In this document: piece by piece, positions 29,089-37,089 of the stretch
How positions within the stretch are numbered: the stretch's first letter is position 1
Layout: each line of letters starts with the position of its first letter
Virus record (IMG/VR): IMGVR_UViG_3300044621_001281
Span: 1 to 41,368 of that record
Reading direction: 5' to 3' (one strand)
DNA: 41,368 bases
From: a virus
Program-made: the position numbers and the translations under genes
The notes under the pieces: model-generated
The model's input: the letters and a program-made list of their open reading frames with translations, nothing else
Told to the model about the DNA's origin: nothing
Database searches by the model: none

Positions 29089-29748
29089 CTAAACAGTGAA
29101 GATGACCCCTTTATGGTGCTCGACCCTCACTAGGGGGTGTAGCCATATCTTGTAGCCAGCTTCTTTAGCCCCAACACACCAAGAGTAATCCTCACCCAAC
29201 ATGACAGGGAAGTTTGCTCCCTCAATCTCAATCTCTCGAATCTTGAACCATGGCCTAGCCATCTTCTCAAAGACCCCATGCTTCACAGCCAAAAATCCAA
29301 AGCCAACTCCATCAACCTCGATAGGGTCGCCTTCTACTAGAAAGTTCACAGCGTTCAGTGAAACAGGATGCCCAGCCTCATTCAACTTCATAGCTGCTAT
29401 CCGTCCGTCTCGTCCAACAGCCACCATCCCAGAGATAATCTCCCTGTCAGATTTCAAAAGGGTCTCAAAAGCCTCCACCGACCAAGAGATGTCGGAATCT
29501 ATCCAAAAGAGCTTCTCGTAGGTGAAAGCACCCCCACCCACCTCTACGGCTTCCCAGTCTGCCCCAGAACTATCGGTTGCAGTGTTCTCCCTAGCACTTG
29601 GCACAAAGGAGGAGTACTGGTTAATGAAGTGATAACTCAACCCACGCTTGTTTAGCCACTTAGTTGTCTCAATCAAACTCTTGACGTAATCAGCCTTTAA
29701 ATCACTACCCGGCGTTGCAATCACTACGTTGTAATGTTTCATATCCAC
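29089..29748 (-). CDS. GT-A type glycosyltransferase
   Basis: 219 residues, GTG start at 29748 with GGAG 6 bases upstream. YNVVIATPGSDLKADYVKSL is the nucleotide-binding start, KLFWIDSDISW supplies the DxD metal site near 83, and GEDYSWCVGAKEAGY matches the late acidic catalytic segment of phage GT-A proteins. It probably modifies phage DNA, a phage structure or host glycans; the target cannot be read. Isolated leftward gene facing the plus-strand block, ended by the terminator at 29007-29052. Confidence 0.8.
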   Translation of the reverse strand: MDMKHYNVVIATPGSDLKADYVKSLIETTKWLNKRGLSYHFINQYSSFVPSARENTATDSSGADWEAVEVGGGAFTYEKLFWIDSDISWSVEAFETLLKSDREIISGMVAVGRDGRIAAMKLNEAGHPVSLNAVNFLVEGDPIEVDGVGFGFLAVKHGVFEKMARPWFKIREIEIEGANFPVMLGEDYSWCVGAKEAGYKIWLHPLVRVEHHKGVIFTV

Positions 29749-29780
29749 AATCTACTCCATAACACCTATAAGATGAATCC

Positions 29781-30119
29781 ATGAAACGGAAAAAACTTAA
29801 CGACGCTCTCCCTGAAAATGCAGCAGTTCTAGAACACACAGACACCCTTATCTATGACGTTCATTCACCGCAGGAGTGCGCCAAGGAGTTTTGTACCGTC
29901 CATAACCGCTCGAACCACCACATGCGCTCGTACCCTCAATACTTCAGGGAAGATATTGGAGTTATGGAGAGGACTTGCTCGCATGGCGTAGGACATCCCG
30001 ACCCAGATGAATTTGCCATCAGCAAGGACATCTACCTAGCAATCCACGGATGCGACGGATGTTGTAGCGCACCACAATCTCTTGTAGTACGAAAAGACTT
30101 AAGGAACTTAGGCAAATGA
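29781..30119 (+). CDS. Conserved actinophage hypothetical protein with Cys/His motif
   Basis: 112 residues. DVHSPQECAKEFCTVHNRSNHHMRS and ERTCSHGVGHPDPD form a pattern I recall from many actinophages; the Cys and His residues suggest metal binding. CDGCC near the end adds ligands. Function unknown. First gene of the plus-strand block, with a 32-base gap to the divergent glycosyltransferase gene. Confidence 0.75.
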   Translation: MKRKKLNDALPENAAVLEHTDTLIYDVHSPQECAKEFCTVHNRSNHHMRSYPQYFREDIGVMERTCSHGVGHPDPDEFAISKDIYLAIHGCDGCCSAPQSLVVRKDLRNLGK

Positions 30120-30622
30120 ACATTGAAGAAATCAAGCAGTCCATGGCTTTGGAGTTAATGCGCCAAGGAGGATGGGACCCAGAGCACCCAGAGGAATTCC
30201 CTATTGAATGGGATTTATCTCGACCAGATAGCCAGTACTCGCTTTGTCTTGAACAAGCATCTCATATGACGGAATTTCTTCTACAGCAGTTAATGCAAAT
30301 CCAAGACCCAGAGTTTGAAGAAGAAGAAGAAGAAGAAGAAGAGCAGGAATCTTTTCTAGATCAATACGGCAACATCCGTAGAGAAAAGACCAATACAACA
30401 TCTGCATGTCTTTTTATTTTTATGGACGCAGGTACTGGAAATCCTCGATATGTCTCAGATGTTAGAGAGTGGCTTGCAAATGTTGATAGAGCAGGTATCC
30501 CTGATGATACTGAAATTGAAGGTCAACTATATTTAGATTACGACCTAAAAGGTCCAATAGAAACTATTGAATGCGGAGAGTGTGGGAAGAAAGACGTTAT
30601 CGTTTCTAACCACCATCATTGA
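30116..30622 (+). CDS. Hypothetical protein with poly-Glu tract
   Basis: 168 residues. An N-terminal helix (LELMRQGGWDPEHPEEF), then a run of nine Glu near 70-80 encoded by a GAA/GAG repeat (30319-30342), then an alpha/beta C-terminus with CGECGKKD. Overlaps its neighbours by ATGA and TGATG. The triplet tract may vary in length between relatives. Unknown function. Confidence 0.65.
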   Translation: MNIEEIKQSMALELMRQGGWDPEHPEEFPIEWDLSRPDSQYSLCLEQASHMTEFLLQQLMQIQDPEFEEEEEEEEEQESFLDQYGNIRREKTNTTSACLFIFMDAGTGNPRYVSDVREWLANVDRAGIPDDTEIEGQLYLDYDLKGPIETIECGECGKKDVIVSNHHH

Positions 30623-30999
30623 TGCTCAATCCTAAGGTAATGGCTGCTATGGCTAAAAAAGAGCAGGAGCAATTACCTACAAGCATTTATTATCTGTCAG
30701 GTCCTATGACAGGACTTGTTGATTACAACCGTCCTGCATTTAATGAGGCTGCAAAATATTTACGTTCTCAAGGTTTTACTGTTTGGAATCCTGCAGAGGA
30801 ATTTGACCCCTCATACATCTACCCACGCAAGGTCTATATGCGTCGAGATATTGAAGCACTTTTAAAGTGTGAATCTATAGTAATGCTTCATGGTTGGCAG
30901 AATTCCGCTGGCGCTCGTTTAGAGCTGGAAATTGCTCGAGAATTGGAAATGAACATCTTCTTCTTAGGGGATAATAAACTAACTAAGGAGAACACATGA
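30622..30999 (+). CDS. DUF4406 / nucleoside 2-deoxyribosyltransferase-like protein
   Basis: 125 residues. YYLSGPMTGLVDYNRPAFN then AAKYLRSQGFTVWNPAEEF is the DUF4406 signature, and ML-HGWQNSAGARLELEIA the nucleotide-binding helix. It is related to nucleoside 2-deoxyribosyltransferases, so a role in nucleotide salvage or base exchange next to the ribonucleotide reductase is plausible. The TTG at 30619 is not needed; ATG 30622 overlaps the upstream stop. Confidence 0.75.
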   Translation: MLNPKVMAAMAKKEQEQLPTSIYYLSGPMTGLVDYNRPAFNEAAKYLRSQGFTVWNPAEEFDPSYIYPRKVYMRRDIEALLKCESIVMLHGWQNSAGARLELEIARELEMNIFFLGDNKLTKENT

Positions 31000-31151
31000 G
31001 ACCCACACCAGAGAAGCTTCCAGAAGACATGCGTGACAAGTGTCCATATTGTGGACGCCTTCGTGAATATGATGATGGTCATGGTCGTCCACGTTGTCCA
31101 AAGCAGGGTTGTGCAGGACAGCACTCAGGTTGGAATAAGCCAACTAAGTAG
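30996..31151 (+). CDS. Small zinc-ribbon protein (51 aa)
   Basis: ATG 30996 after AAGGAG, ATGA overlap with the DUF4406 gene. CPYCGRLREYDDGHGRPRC then CAGQH gives a CxxC...C...C zinc ribbon. Between nucleotide-metabolism genes; role unknown. Confidence 0.7.
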   Translation: MRPTPEKLPEDMRDKCPYCGRLREYDDGHGRPRCPKQGCAGQHSGWNKPTK

Positions 31152-31216
31152 CTTGCGCTACACTAACAACTCGTCTATTTTTTAACCCCATTACCTTTAA
31201 CTTTTAGGAGTTTACT

Positions 31217-33265
31217 GTGAGTATCGCTTTCTCTTTTTCCTTGTCAAAAGACTATGTTGCAACATATAAGGATAAGAAAGCGCCATTTGGTTATACAGAT
31301 TCAGCAGGTAACTCCGTAGGTGAGATTACTTTTCTTCGTACTTACTCTCGTAAGAAAGAAGATGGAACTAAAGAGACTTGGGCAGATGTCTGCGAGCGCG
31401 TAACCAATGGTACATACTCACTTCAAAAAGATTACGCAAAGTCACAACGTCTTCCATGGAATGATTCAAAAGCACAGTCAAGTGCAAAAGAATTTTTTGA
31501 TCGTCTATTTAACTTGAAGTGGACTCCACCAGGACGTGGACTTTGGGTTATGGGAACTCCAATTGTTAATGAGCAGAAAAACTCTGCTGCACTTCAAAAC
31601 TGCGCATTTGTTTCAACTGCAGAGATGACAAAGAACAATCCAGCAAAACCTTTTGCTTTCTTGATGGAAGCATCAATGCTTGGTGTTGGTGTTGGTTTTG
31701 ACCAACTTGGTGCAGATAAAGATTTTACTATTTATGAGCCACAGGGTGAAGAGACTTACGTTATTCCTGATACTCGTGAAGGATGGCAAGAGTCAACCGT
31801 TGCACTCATCAACTCTTTCCTTAAGGAAGGTCAGAAGTCTTTGGCTTTTGATTACTCAGAGATTCGTCCTTATGGTGCACCTATTGCAACCTTTGGTGGG
31901 ACAGCTTCTGGTCCAGACCCACTTATTCTTCTTCATGACATTATTCGCAAGATGTTCACTGGACGTGCAGGTGACAAGCTAACTCGCACAGATATTGCAG
32001 ATATTGGTAATTTGATTGGCCGTTGTGTAGTCTCTGGGAATGTTCGTCGAAGCGCAGAAATCCTCATTGGTGACATCAATGACGAAGAGTTCCTCAACCT
32101 CAAGAATGCAGAGCGTTTCCCTGAACGCAACTCATACGATGCAGAAAACCCAGGTTGGGCGTGGATGTCAAACAACTCAGTCGCAGTTGAAGTTGGAACT
32201 GACTTCAACCCAATCATTGATGGAATTGTCCGCAATGGTGAGCCTGGCGTTATCTGGATGGATACGTCTCGTAAGTACGGAAGACTGGCAGACCCAATCA
32301 ATAACAAAGACTGGCGAATCGCAGGTTACAACCCTTGTGCAGAACAGTCTCTCGAATCATATGAAATGTGTACGCTCGTTGAAACTTACCTCAACCGTCA
32401 CGACTCACTCGAAGATTACAAGCGCACACTAAAGTTCGCATACCTTTACGCCAAGACTGTAACTCTTCTCCCAACCCACTGGGAAGAGACAAACGCAATC
32501 ATGCAGCGTAACCGTCGCATTGGAACATCTATGTCAGGTGTTGCAAACTTTGCAGACAGAGTTGGTCTACCTACTCTTCGCGAGTGGATGGATGAAGGCT
32601 ACGCAGTTATTAAAAAGTACGACACTGTTTATTCAGAGTGGCTTGGTGTTCGTGAGTCAATCAAGACTACAACCGTAAAGCCATCAGGAACCGTTTCAAT
32701 TCTTGCAGGTGAATCACCAGGAGTTCACTGGACTCCAGGCGGTAAGTTCTTCAAGCGAGCAATTCGTTTTGGAAATAATGACCCAATGCTTCCACTTTTC
32801 AAGATGGCTAACTACACAGTAGAACCAGCATCTGAATCTCCTGAGACAACTAGCGTTGTGTACTTCCCAATCAAATCTAATGCAGAGCGTGCAGAACGTG
32901 ACGTTACAATTTTTGAGAAGATGTCATTGGCTGCAATGGCTCAGCACTATTGGTCAGACAACTCTGTATCTGTCACAGTTTCATTTGATCCTGAAACAGA
33001 AGGTCAGCATGTAGGCACAGTCCTTCACATGTATGACGGACAGCTAAAGACTGTCTCATTCCTACCTTCAGGAAACTTTACATACCCACAGATGCCATAC
33101 ACCCAAATTACTGAAGAAGAGTATGAAGCTTCATTGATGAAACTTTTCCCAATTGATTTCAGTGGTGTCTACGCAGGTCTTGCATCTGATGCGATTGGTG
33201 ATGCTTACTGCACCACTGACGCTTGTGAGATTAAGTTGATTGTCGAGAACCAGAAAGACAAGTAA
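31217..33265 (+). CDS. nrdJ: Adenosylcobalamin-dependent (class II) ribonucleotide reductase
   Basis: 682 residues, GTG start after TAGGAG. The active-site loop NPCAEQ (Cys374, Glu376) carries the thiyl cysteine, Cys129 (LQNCAF) and Cys385 form the reducible pair, and the C-terminal CTTDAC (665-670) is the shuttle pair re-reduced by thioredoxin or NrdH. It converts ribonucleotides to deoxyribonucleotides using vitamin B12, giving DNA precursors without oxygen or an iron partner subunit. Length and layout match the monomeric RTPR/NrdJ type. A NrdH-like redoxin follows at 35893. The TAATG overlap couples it to a FmdB-type gene. Confidence 0.9.
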   Translation: MSIAFSFSLSKDYVATYKDKKAPFGYTDSAGNSVGEITFLRTYSRKKEDGTKETWADVCERVTNGTYSLQKDYAKSQRLPWNDSKAQSSAKEFFDRLFNLKWTPPGRGLWVMGTPIVNEQKNSAALQNCAFVSTAEMTKNNPAKPFAFLMEASMLGVGVGFDQLGADKDFTIYEPQGEETYVIPDTREGWQESTVALINSFLKEGQKSLAFDYSEIRPYGAPIATFGGTASGPDPLILLHDIIRKMFTGRAGDKLTRTDIADIGNLIGRCVVSGNVRRSAEILIGDINDEEFLNLKNAERFPERNSYDAENPGWAWMSNNSVAVEVGTDFNPIIDGIVRNGEPGVIWMDTSRKYGRLADPINNKDWRIAGYNPCAEQSLESYEMCTLVETYLNRHDSLEDYKRTLKFAYLYAKTVTLLPTHWEETNAIMQRNRRIGTSMSGVANFADRVGLPTLREWMDEGYAVIKKYDTVYSEWLGVRESIKTTTVKPSGTVSILAGESPGVHWTPGGKFFKRAIRFGNNDPMLPLFKMANYTVEPASESPETTSVVYFPIKSNAERAERDVTIFEKMSLAAMAQHYWSDNSVSVTVSFDPETEGQHVGTVLHMYDGQLKTVSFLPSGNFTYPQMPYTQITEEEYEASLMKLFPIDFSGVYAGLASDAIGDAYCTTDACEIKLIVENQKDK

Positions 33266-33438
33266 TGGCAACCTACGAGTACAAGTGCAAGAATGACCAT
33301 CTTCAGGAGGTTCGTCGTCCAATGACTGCCCCTGAAGAGAGTGTCGTTTGCGAGAAGTGCTCGGAGCCTATGTCTAAGATTTACCATGCAGCACCAGCAA
33401 TATTTAAAGGCTCAGGCTTCTACTCGACCAGAAAATAG
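33265..33438 (+). CDS. FmdB-type zinc ribbon protein (57 aa)
   Basis: MATYEYKCKNDHLQEVRRP with a second CEKC and a FKGSGFYSTRK ending is the FmdB/CxxC_CxxC_SSSS family, a small zinc ribbon of unknown regulatory role. Starts at the reductase stop (TAATG). Confidence 0.85.
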   Translation: MATYEYKCKNDHLQEVRRPMTAPEESVVCEKCSEPMSKIYHAAPAIFKGSGFYSTRK

Positions 33439-33508
33439 GGATTAATGATGGGCGAGCCTATTGACGTGCCAGTAGGCTCCCCTTCATACTTACCCTAAGG
33501 AGGTAGAA

Positions 33509-33673
33509 ATGATTCTAGAGACAACAGACATTATCGCCATTATTATTGCTTTGTTAGGTTGTATCACAATGATGGGCCTTTTCTGGAGACAGAATATGGC
33601 GCTTCAAAAACAAAATATTAGACTTAGAAAACGTATAGTTGAGATAGAAATGAAAAACATTCTTCATAAGTAG
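33509..33673 (+). CDS. Small membrane protein with coiled coil (54 aa)
   Basis: ATG 33509 after AAGGAGG. A span near 8-26 (IIAIIIALLGCITMMGLFW) leads to a basic coiled coil (LQKQNIRLRKRIVEIEMK). Looks like a spanin- or holin-accessory-sized protein, although spanins are not expected in actinophages. Preceded by a GAGCCTA/TAGGCTC hairpin in the 70-base gap. Confidence 0.6.
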   Translation: MILETTDIIAIIIALLGCITMMGLFWRQNMALQKQNIRLRKRIVEIEMKNILHK

Positions 33674-33714
33674 GAATGCTATGATTGAAGACCGAAGTAC
33701 TAGGAAGGACAAAA

Positions 33715-33972
33715 ATGGCAATTCAGGTACCGCACTTTGATGACCCTAAAGAGAAGGTTGCATGGATTCGTGCAAAGACACTCGAGCTAACTGCAGACCA
33801 TGACAATCCTGCTATTGAAGCAGATCGCGCATCTCTTGATGCTGTCTATCGAGCAGCACTTGAAGACGCTGGGCTTGCTGATTGGGAACCCGCTGAAAAT
33901 ATGAAGCGCCCAACAGAAGTAGACCCATTTATTGAAGAGCATCTTGCTTCACCCGCTGAACCAACTGAGTAG
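33715..33972 (+). CDS. Acidic hypothetical protein
   Basis: 85 residues from ATG 33715 after AAGGACAAAA; an in-frame start at 33685 has no ribosome-binding site. MAIQVPHFDDPKEKVAWIRA, then a charged helix and an acidic Pro/Glu tail. Unknown. Confidence 0.6.
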   Translation: MAIQVPHFDDPKEKVAWIRAKTLELTADHDNPAIEADRASLDAVYRAALEDAGLADWEPAENMKRPTEVDPFIEEHLASPAEPTE

Positions 33973-34464
33973 TTGGAACGCGTAAAAGAATTTACAGAAA
34001 CAGACCTTGTGAGTCTCTCACAGGGTCTTGTTTCTATTTCTAGCGCAATAACCTCTGACTCCGAAAAACTCAAAGAAGTTTACGATAGAAACTCTGACAA
34101 AATTGAACTGTACAGAATTCCTCCGTTAGAAAATGCCATAACTAAAGTTTTTAATATATTTTGGCAATCTCACATTTGTGGACAAATTGTTCTACAAATA
34201 AGAAATCAAACAGGAGTTGTTAGTTACTGGGTTGATGAGCAATTGTCTAATAGAAACATTGCTACAAACTCAGTAATTCTTTTAAAAGAGTATGCTTTTG
34301 ATGTTTTAAATTTAGAGCTTTTAGAGGCTTATGTTCAGCCAGAAAATGTTAAAAGCCAACGTGTCTTAGAGAAGTCAGATTTTGCAAAACTAGAATCATT
34401 TTACAAACCTAACTCCCCAGCAAATGGCTCAGTTTTACATCTAATCTACAGAACTTACCCATAA
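33973..34464 (+). CDS. GNAT-family N-acetyltransferase
   Basis: 163 residues. VVSYWVDEQLSNRNIATNSV contains the acetyl-CoA loop, followed by AFDVLNLELLEAYVQPENVKSQRVLEKSDF, the RimJ/RimL-type pattern ending in N--S--V-EK. The start is a TTG directly after the previous stop and lacks a strong ribosome-binding site. Substrate unknown; could acetylate a host or phage protein, or a small molecule. Confidence 0.7.
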   Translation: MERVKEFTETDLVSLSQGLVSISSAITSDSEKLKEVYDRNSDKIELYRIPPLENAITKVFNIFWQSHICGQIVLQIRNQTGVVSYWVDEQLSNRNIATNSVILLKEYAFDVLNLELLEAYVQPENVKSQRVLEKSDFAKLESFYKPNSPANGSVLHLIYRTYP

Positions 34465-34482
34465 GCCTTGTCATAATGAAAT

Positions 34483-34504
34483 AGGGATATTCCCTGTTTT
34501 GTTA
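34483..34504 (+). terminator. Rho-independent terminator
   Basis: AGGGA-TAT-TCCCT followed by GTTTTGTT, after the acetyltransferase gene. Confidence 0.75.
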
Positions 34505-34518
34505 GTGTAAGGAACAAA

Positions 34519-35028
34519 TTGGCTAAGACTCAAATGCCTATTGATGGCAAACTAGGAAAAGAATACAAAATTACTTCTCCATTCGGTTGGAGAATTCATC
34601 CTATTGAAAAGTACCGCAAGCACCACAATGGCGTAGACCTATGGGGAGCAGCAAAGAAAATCTATTGCGAAGCTTGGCATGATGGAACAGTTGTTGCTGC
34701 TGGTACATCAAAGCTAAAGAACCCAGATGGCTCTCTTGGTGGTGTTGGATGGTATGTCGATGTTCGATCAAAAATAAATGGCAATTGGTATGTAAGTAGA
34801 TATGCACACCTAAGAGAAAACTCTTTAAATGTTATTAAAGGTCAAAAAGTTGAAGCTGGAACTGTTCTCGGAATTATGGGAAACACAGGAGCTTCTACTG
34901 GAAAGCATCTTCATTTTGAAATCTGCAGAGGTAAAACTCACAGATGGACTAGTGACGGAAGCAATTTTGTTGACCCATTAGCGTTCATAAAGCAGGTAAT
35001 TACAGAAGAGTCTGAATCAATGGCTTAA
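34519..35028 (+). CDS. M23 (LytM) metallopeptidase endolysin
   Basis: 169 residues, TTG start with AAGGAA. Zinc ligands: His36 and Asp40 (HHNGVD), and His132 in KHLHFE; His97 (YAHL) and His130 complete the site. It would cut peptide bridges of peptidoglycan. No signal peptide, so holin-dependent release is expected. About 60% of residues are visibly shared with the next gene, indicating tandem duplication. It lacks the LysM domain of its neighbour. Confidence 0.85.
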   Translation: MAKTQMPIDGKLGKEYKITSPFGWRIHPIEKYRKHHNGVDLWGAAKKIYCEAWHDGTVVAAGTSKLKNPDGSLGGVGWYVDVRSKINGNWYVSRYAHLRENSLNVIKGQKVEAGTVLGIMGNTGASTGKHLHFEICRGKTHRWTSDGSNFVDPLAFIKQVITEESESMA

Positions 35029-35088
35029 ATCAACTTTTTAAACATACATAAAATGGATTTACTTATTTTTATATGTTAAGGAAAGATT

Positions 35089-35871
35089 ATGGCAAAAGCT
35101 CAGTTCCCTGTTGACGGCGTCCCAGGAAAAAGTTGGAAAGTTACATCTGCTTTCGGGTGGAGAATTCACCCTGTAAAGAAGACTAAGAAGCATCACAATG
35201 GCACAGATATTTGGGCTGGCGTAGAGCCTTGCTACATTGAGTCTGCTTATGATGGCAAAGTTATTACTTCTGGTCCATCAAACAAGAAGAAGGCAGATGG
35301 AGAGCCAGACGGCTTTGGCTACTACGTAACTGTGCTCTCTCAAGTAGATGGTGTCTGGGTTACCAATCTTTACGCACACATGGCGAAAGACTCGCTGAAG
35401 GTAAAAGTTGGTCAGAAGATTGAAGCTGGCACAGTTTTGGGTAAGATGGGCGCTACTGGCATGGTGACTGGAAAGCACCTGCACTGGGAGACATGGAAAG
35501 GAAAGACACACGGATGGTCAGCAGATGGCTCAGGATTTTTGGACCCAATCGAGTTCTGCAAAGCTGTAATTGCGAAAGAGAAGGCAGTTGCAAATGCACC
35601 GTCAGCAACACCAGAGACTGTACTTGCAAATCCAGAGAAGACAACCGCGAAAGCTCCCGTCACGAATCCATCAGCCTCTGCTCCTGCGAAAGCAAAACCG
35701 TCTACCACTCCTGCGGCTGCGGCAACTGCTAACGTATACAAAGTTGTATCTGGAGATACTCTTACTAAAATTGCGGGGCGTCACAACACAACTGTTGCAG
35801 TGTTGGTAAAGCTGAACGGTATTAAAGACCCGAACAAGATTAATGTCGGTCAAGTAATTAAATTGCCATAA
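35089..35871 (+). CDS. M23 metallopeptidase endolysin with LysM domain
   Basis: 260 residues. The M23 domain (1-160) repeats the upstream paralog: His36/Asp40 in HHNGTD, YAHM, and GKHLHWE. A linker rich in Ala, Pro and Thr (165-215) leads to a C-terminal LysM (about 217-260, [19 protein letters not shown]), which binds N-acetylglucosamine chains. Complete by length. AAGGAAAG precedes the ATG. Confidence 0.88.
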   Translation: MAKAQFPVDGVPGKSWKVTSAFGWRIHPVKKTKKHHNGTDIWAGVEPCYIESAYDGKVITSGPSNKKKADGEPDGFGYYVTVLSQVDGVWVTNLYAHMAKDSLKVKVGQKIEAGTVLGKMGATGMVTGKHLHWETWKGKTHGWSADGSGFLDPIEFCKAVIAKEKAVANAPSATPETVLANPEKTTAKAPVTNPSASAPAKAKPSTTPAAAATANVYKVVSGDTLTKIAGRHNTTVAVLVKLNGIKDPNKINVGQVIKLP

Positions 35872-35892
35872 ACGTAAGATAAAATTCGTTTT

Positions 35893-36144
35893 ATGAAAAC
35901 AATCGTTTATACCTTACCTAACTGTTCCCAGTGTGACGCTACAAAGCGTTTGATGACAGCAAATAACATCGAGTTTGATGAGCTTGCTTTACAAGACTAT
36001 CCAGACAAGGCTCAGGAATTTATTGAGCAGGGGCATAAGTCTGCCCCCATCGTAGACACTGGCTCACAGGTCTGGTCAGGCTTTAAGTATGAAGAAATAA
36101 AGGCTTTGGCCCAATATCTTGACACCCAGCGAGGCACGTCATAG
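35893..36144 (+). CDS. nrdH: NrdH-like redoxin / glutaredoxin
   Basis: 83 residues. The active site CSQC is at 11-14 in YTLPNCSQC. APIVDTG is the cis-Pro strand and VWSGFKYEEIKAL the C-terminal segment typical of NrdH (WSGF). It supplies electrons to ribonucleotide reductase, probably the NrdJ enzyme 2.6 kb upstream, although NrdH usually serves class Ib enzymes. No ribosome-binding site is clear. Confidence 0.85.
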   Translation: MKTIVYTLPNCSQCDATKRLMTANNIEFDELALQDYPDKAQEFIEQGHKSAPIVDTGSQVWSGFKYEEIKALAQYLDTQRGTS

Positions 36145-36187
36145 ACTGCAGGTAGAAGCAACAATAACGACAGGAAGACGAAACGAC

Positions 36188-36370
36188 ATGTCACTTGCAC
36201 TCACCTGCGACGGACCTAGCTGTACAGCCAGCGTTGCAAACACTTATGCCAATAAAGCCGCTTGGGTATTAATGTCTCACAAAAATGAGGATAAGCATTT
36301 TTGCTCATGGAACTGCGTAATTACTTTTGTCAATGAGGTAGATGTCTTAGATGGTTTTGGGACAACGTAA
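36188..36370 (+). CDS. Small zinc-binding protein (60 aa)
   Basis: ATG 36188 after ACAGGAAGACGAA; a longer frame from 36119 would overlap NrdH. CDGPSC near 8-13 and CSWNC near 40-44 give two Cys pairs (CxxxxC and CxxxC). Unknown role. Confidence 0.65.
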   Translation: MSLALTCDGPSCTASVANTYANKAAWVLMSHKNEDKHFCSWNCVITFVNEVDVLDGFGTT

Positions 36371-36384
36371 GGTAGGCTTTCAAT

Positions 36385-37089
36385 ATGGGAAAAAAGATAA
36401 TCAAGTTTGGTAAAAGCCATCCATATCCACCTTTACCTGTTCCAATAAGAAATGTCGTACCCGAGTGGTATAAAAAATCTCCTCGCTTTATTGATGGCAA
36501 GGAAGCAAGCATTATCTATACCGAACGAGGAGCACGTTCTAACATCGGAATGAAGATGTGTGTTCCATTCTTTGACCCTATGATTTCTGGATACACGGCG
36601 ACCCTCTGGCAGGATGTACAAGTTACAAGACGTCCTGATGGATTAAAACTTGATTGGCTTGTCGATCCAACTCCAATTAATGATAGAAGTAATCATGGAA
36701 TGGAGTTGTTGCCAATCCCAGCAGGGCACGTTCCTCAACAGTATGCATGGGTAACCCCATTCTCAGTTGAAACCCCACCTGGTTATAGTGTTTTGATTAC
36801 CCATCCTTTTAATCGATACGACTTACCTTTTACAACTTTAAATGGCATCCACGACTCCGATTCAATTATGCCTCACGGTCATCTTCCTTTTTACATCAAA
36901 GATAACTTTGAAGGTGTAATTCCAGCAGGAACTCCTATCTATCAAATTTTCCCATTTAAAAGAGACTCTTGGGAATCAGAGTATGACGAAACTCTAGGAG
37001 AAAAAGCAGAGAAACGAATGTGGGACGGTATGACGAAAATGTTTGGTCATTACCGAAATAACATATGGCATAAGAAAGAGTACAACTAA
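36385..37089 (+). CDS. DUF6065-like protein next to the halogenase
   Basis: 234 residues. IRNVVPEWYKKSPRF, then MKMCVPFFDPMISGYTATL and later SVETPPGYSVLITHP and DLPFTTLNG match the DUF6065 pattern, which I recall beside tryptophan halogenase genes in phages and bacteria. Function unknown; possibly supports or uses the halogenated product. Coupled to the halogenase by TAATG, strong evidence for joint action. Confidence 0.75.
   Translation: MGKKIIKFGKSHPYPPLPVPIRNVVPEWYKKSPRFIDGKEASIIYTERGARSNIGMKMCVPFFDPMISGYTATLWQDVQVTRRPDGLKLDWLVDPTPINDRSNHGMELLPIPAGHVPQQYAWVTPFSVETPPGYSVLITHPFNRYDLPFTTLNGIHDSDSIMPHGHLPFYIKDNFEGVIPAGTPIYQIFPFKRDSWESEYDETLGEKAEKRMWDGMTKMFGHYRNNIWHKKEYN

Noticed and set aside
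30319-30342. Triplet repeat as a phase-variation switch
   Set aside because: GAA repeats change length in units of three, so expression would not be switched; only the poly-Glu length would vary.
34519-35871. A single endolysin gene split by a frameshift
   Set aside because: Each frame has its own start, complete catalytic motifs and a 60-base gap; they are tandem paralogs.
9472-35871. Prophage or integrative element with attachment sites and integrase
   Set aside because: No integrase, tRNA or flanking att repeats were found in the window; the small HTH proteins alone do not show lysogeny.
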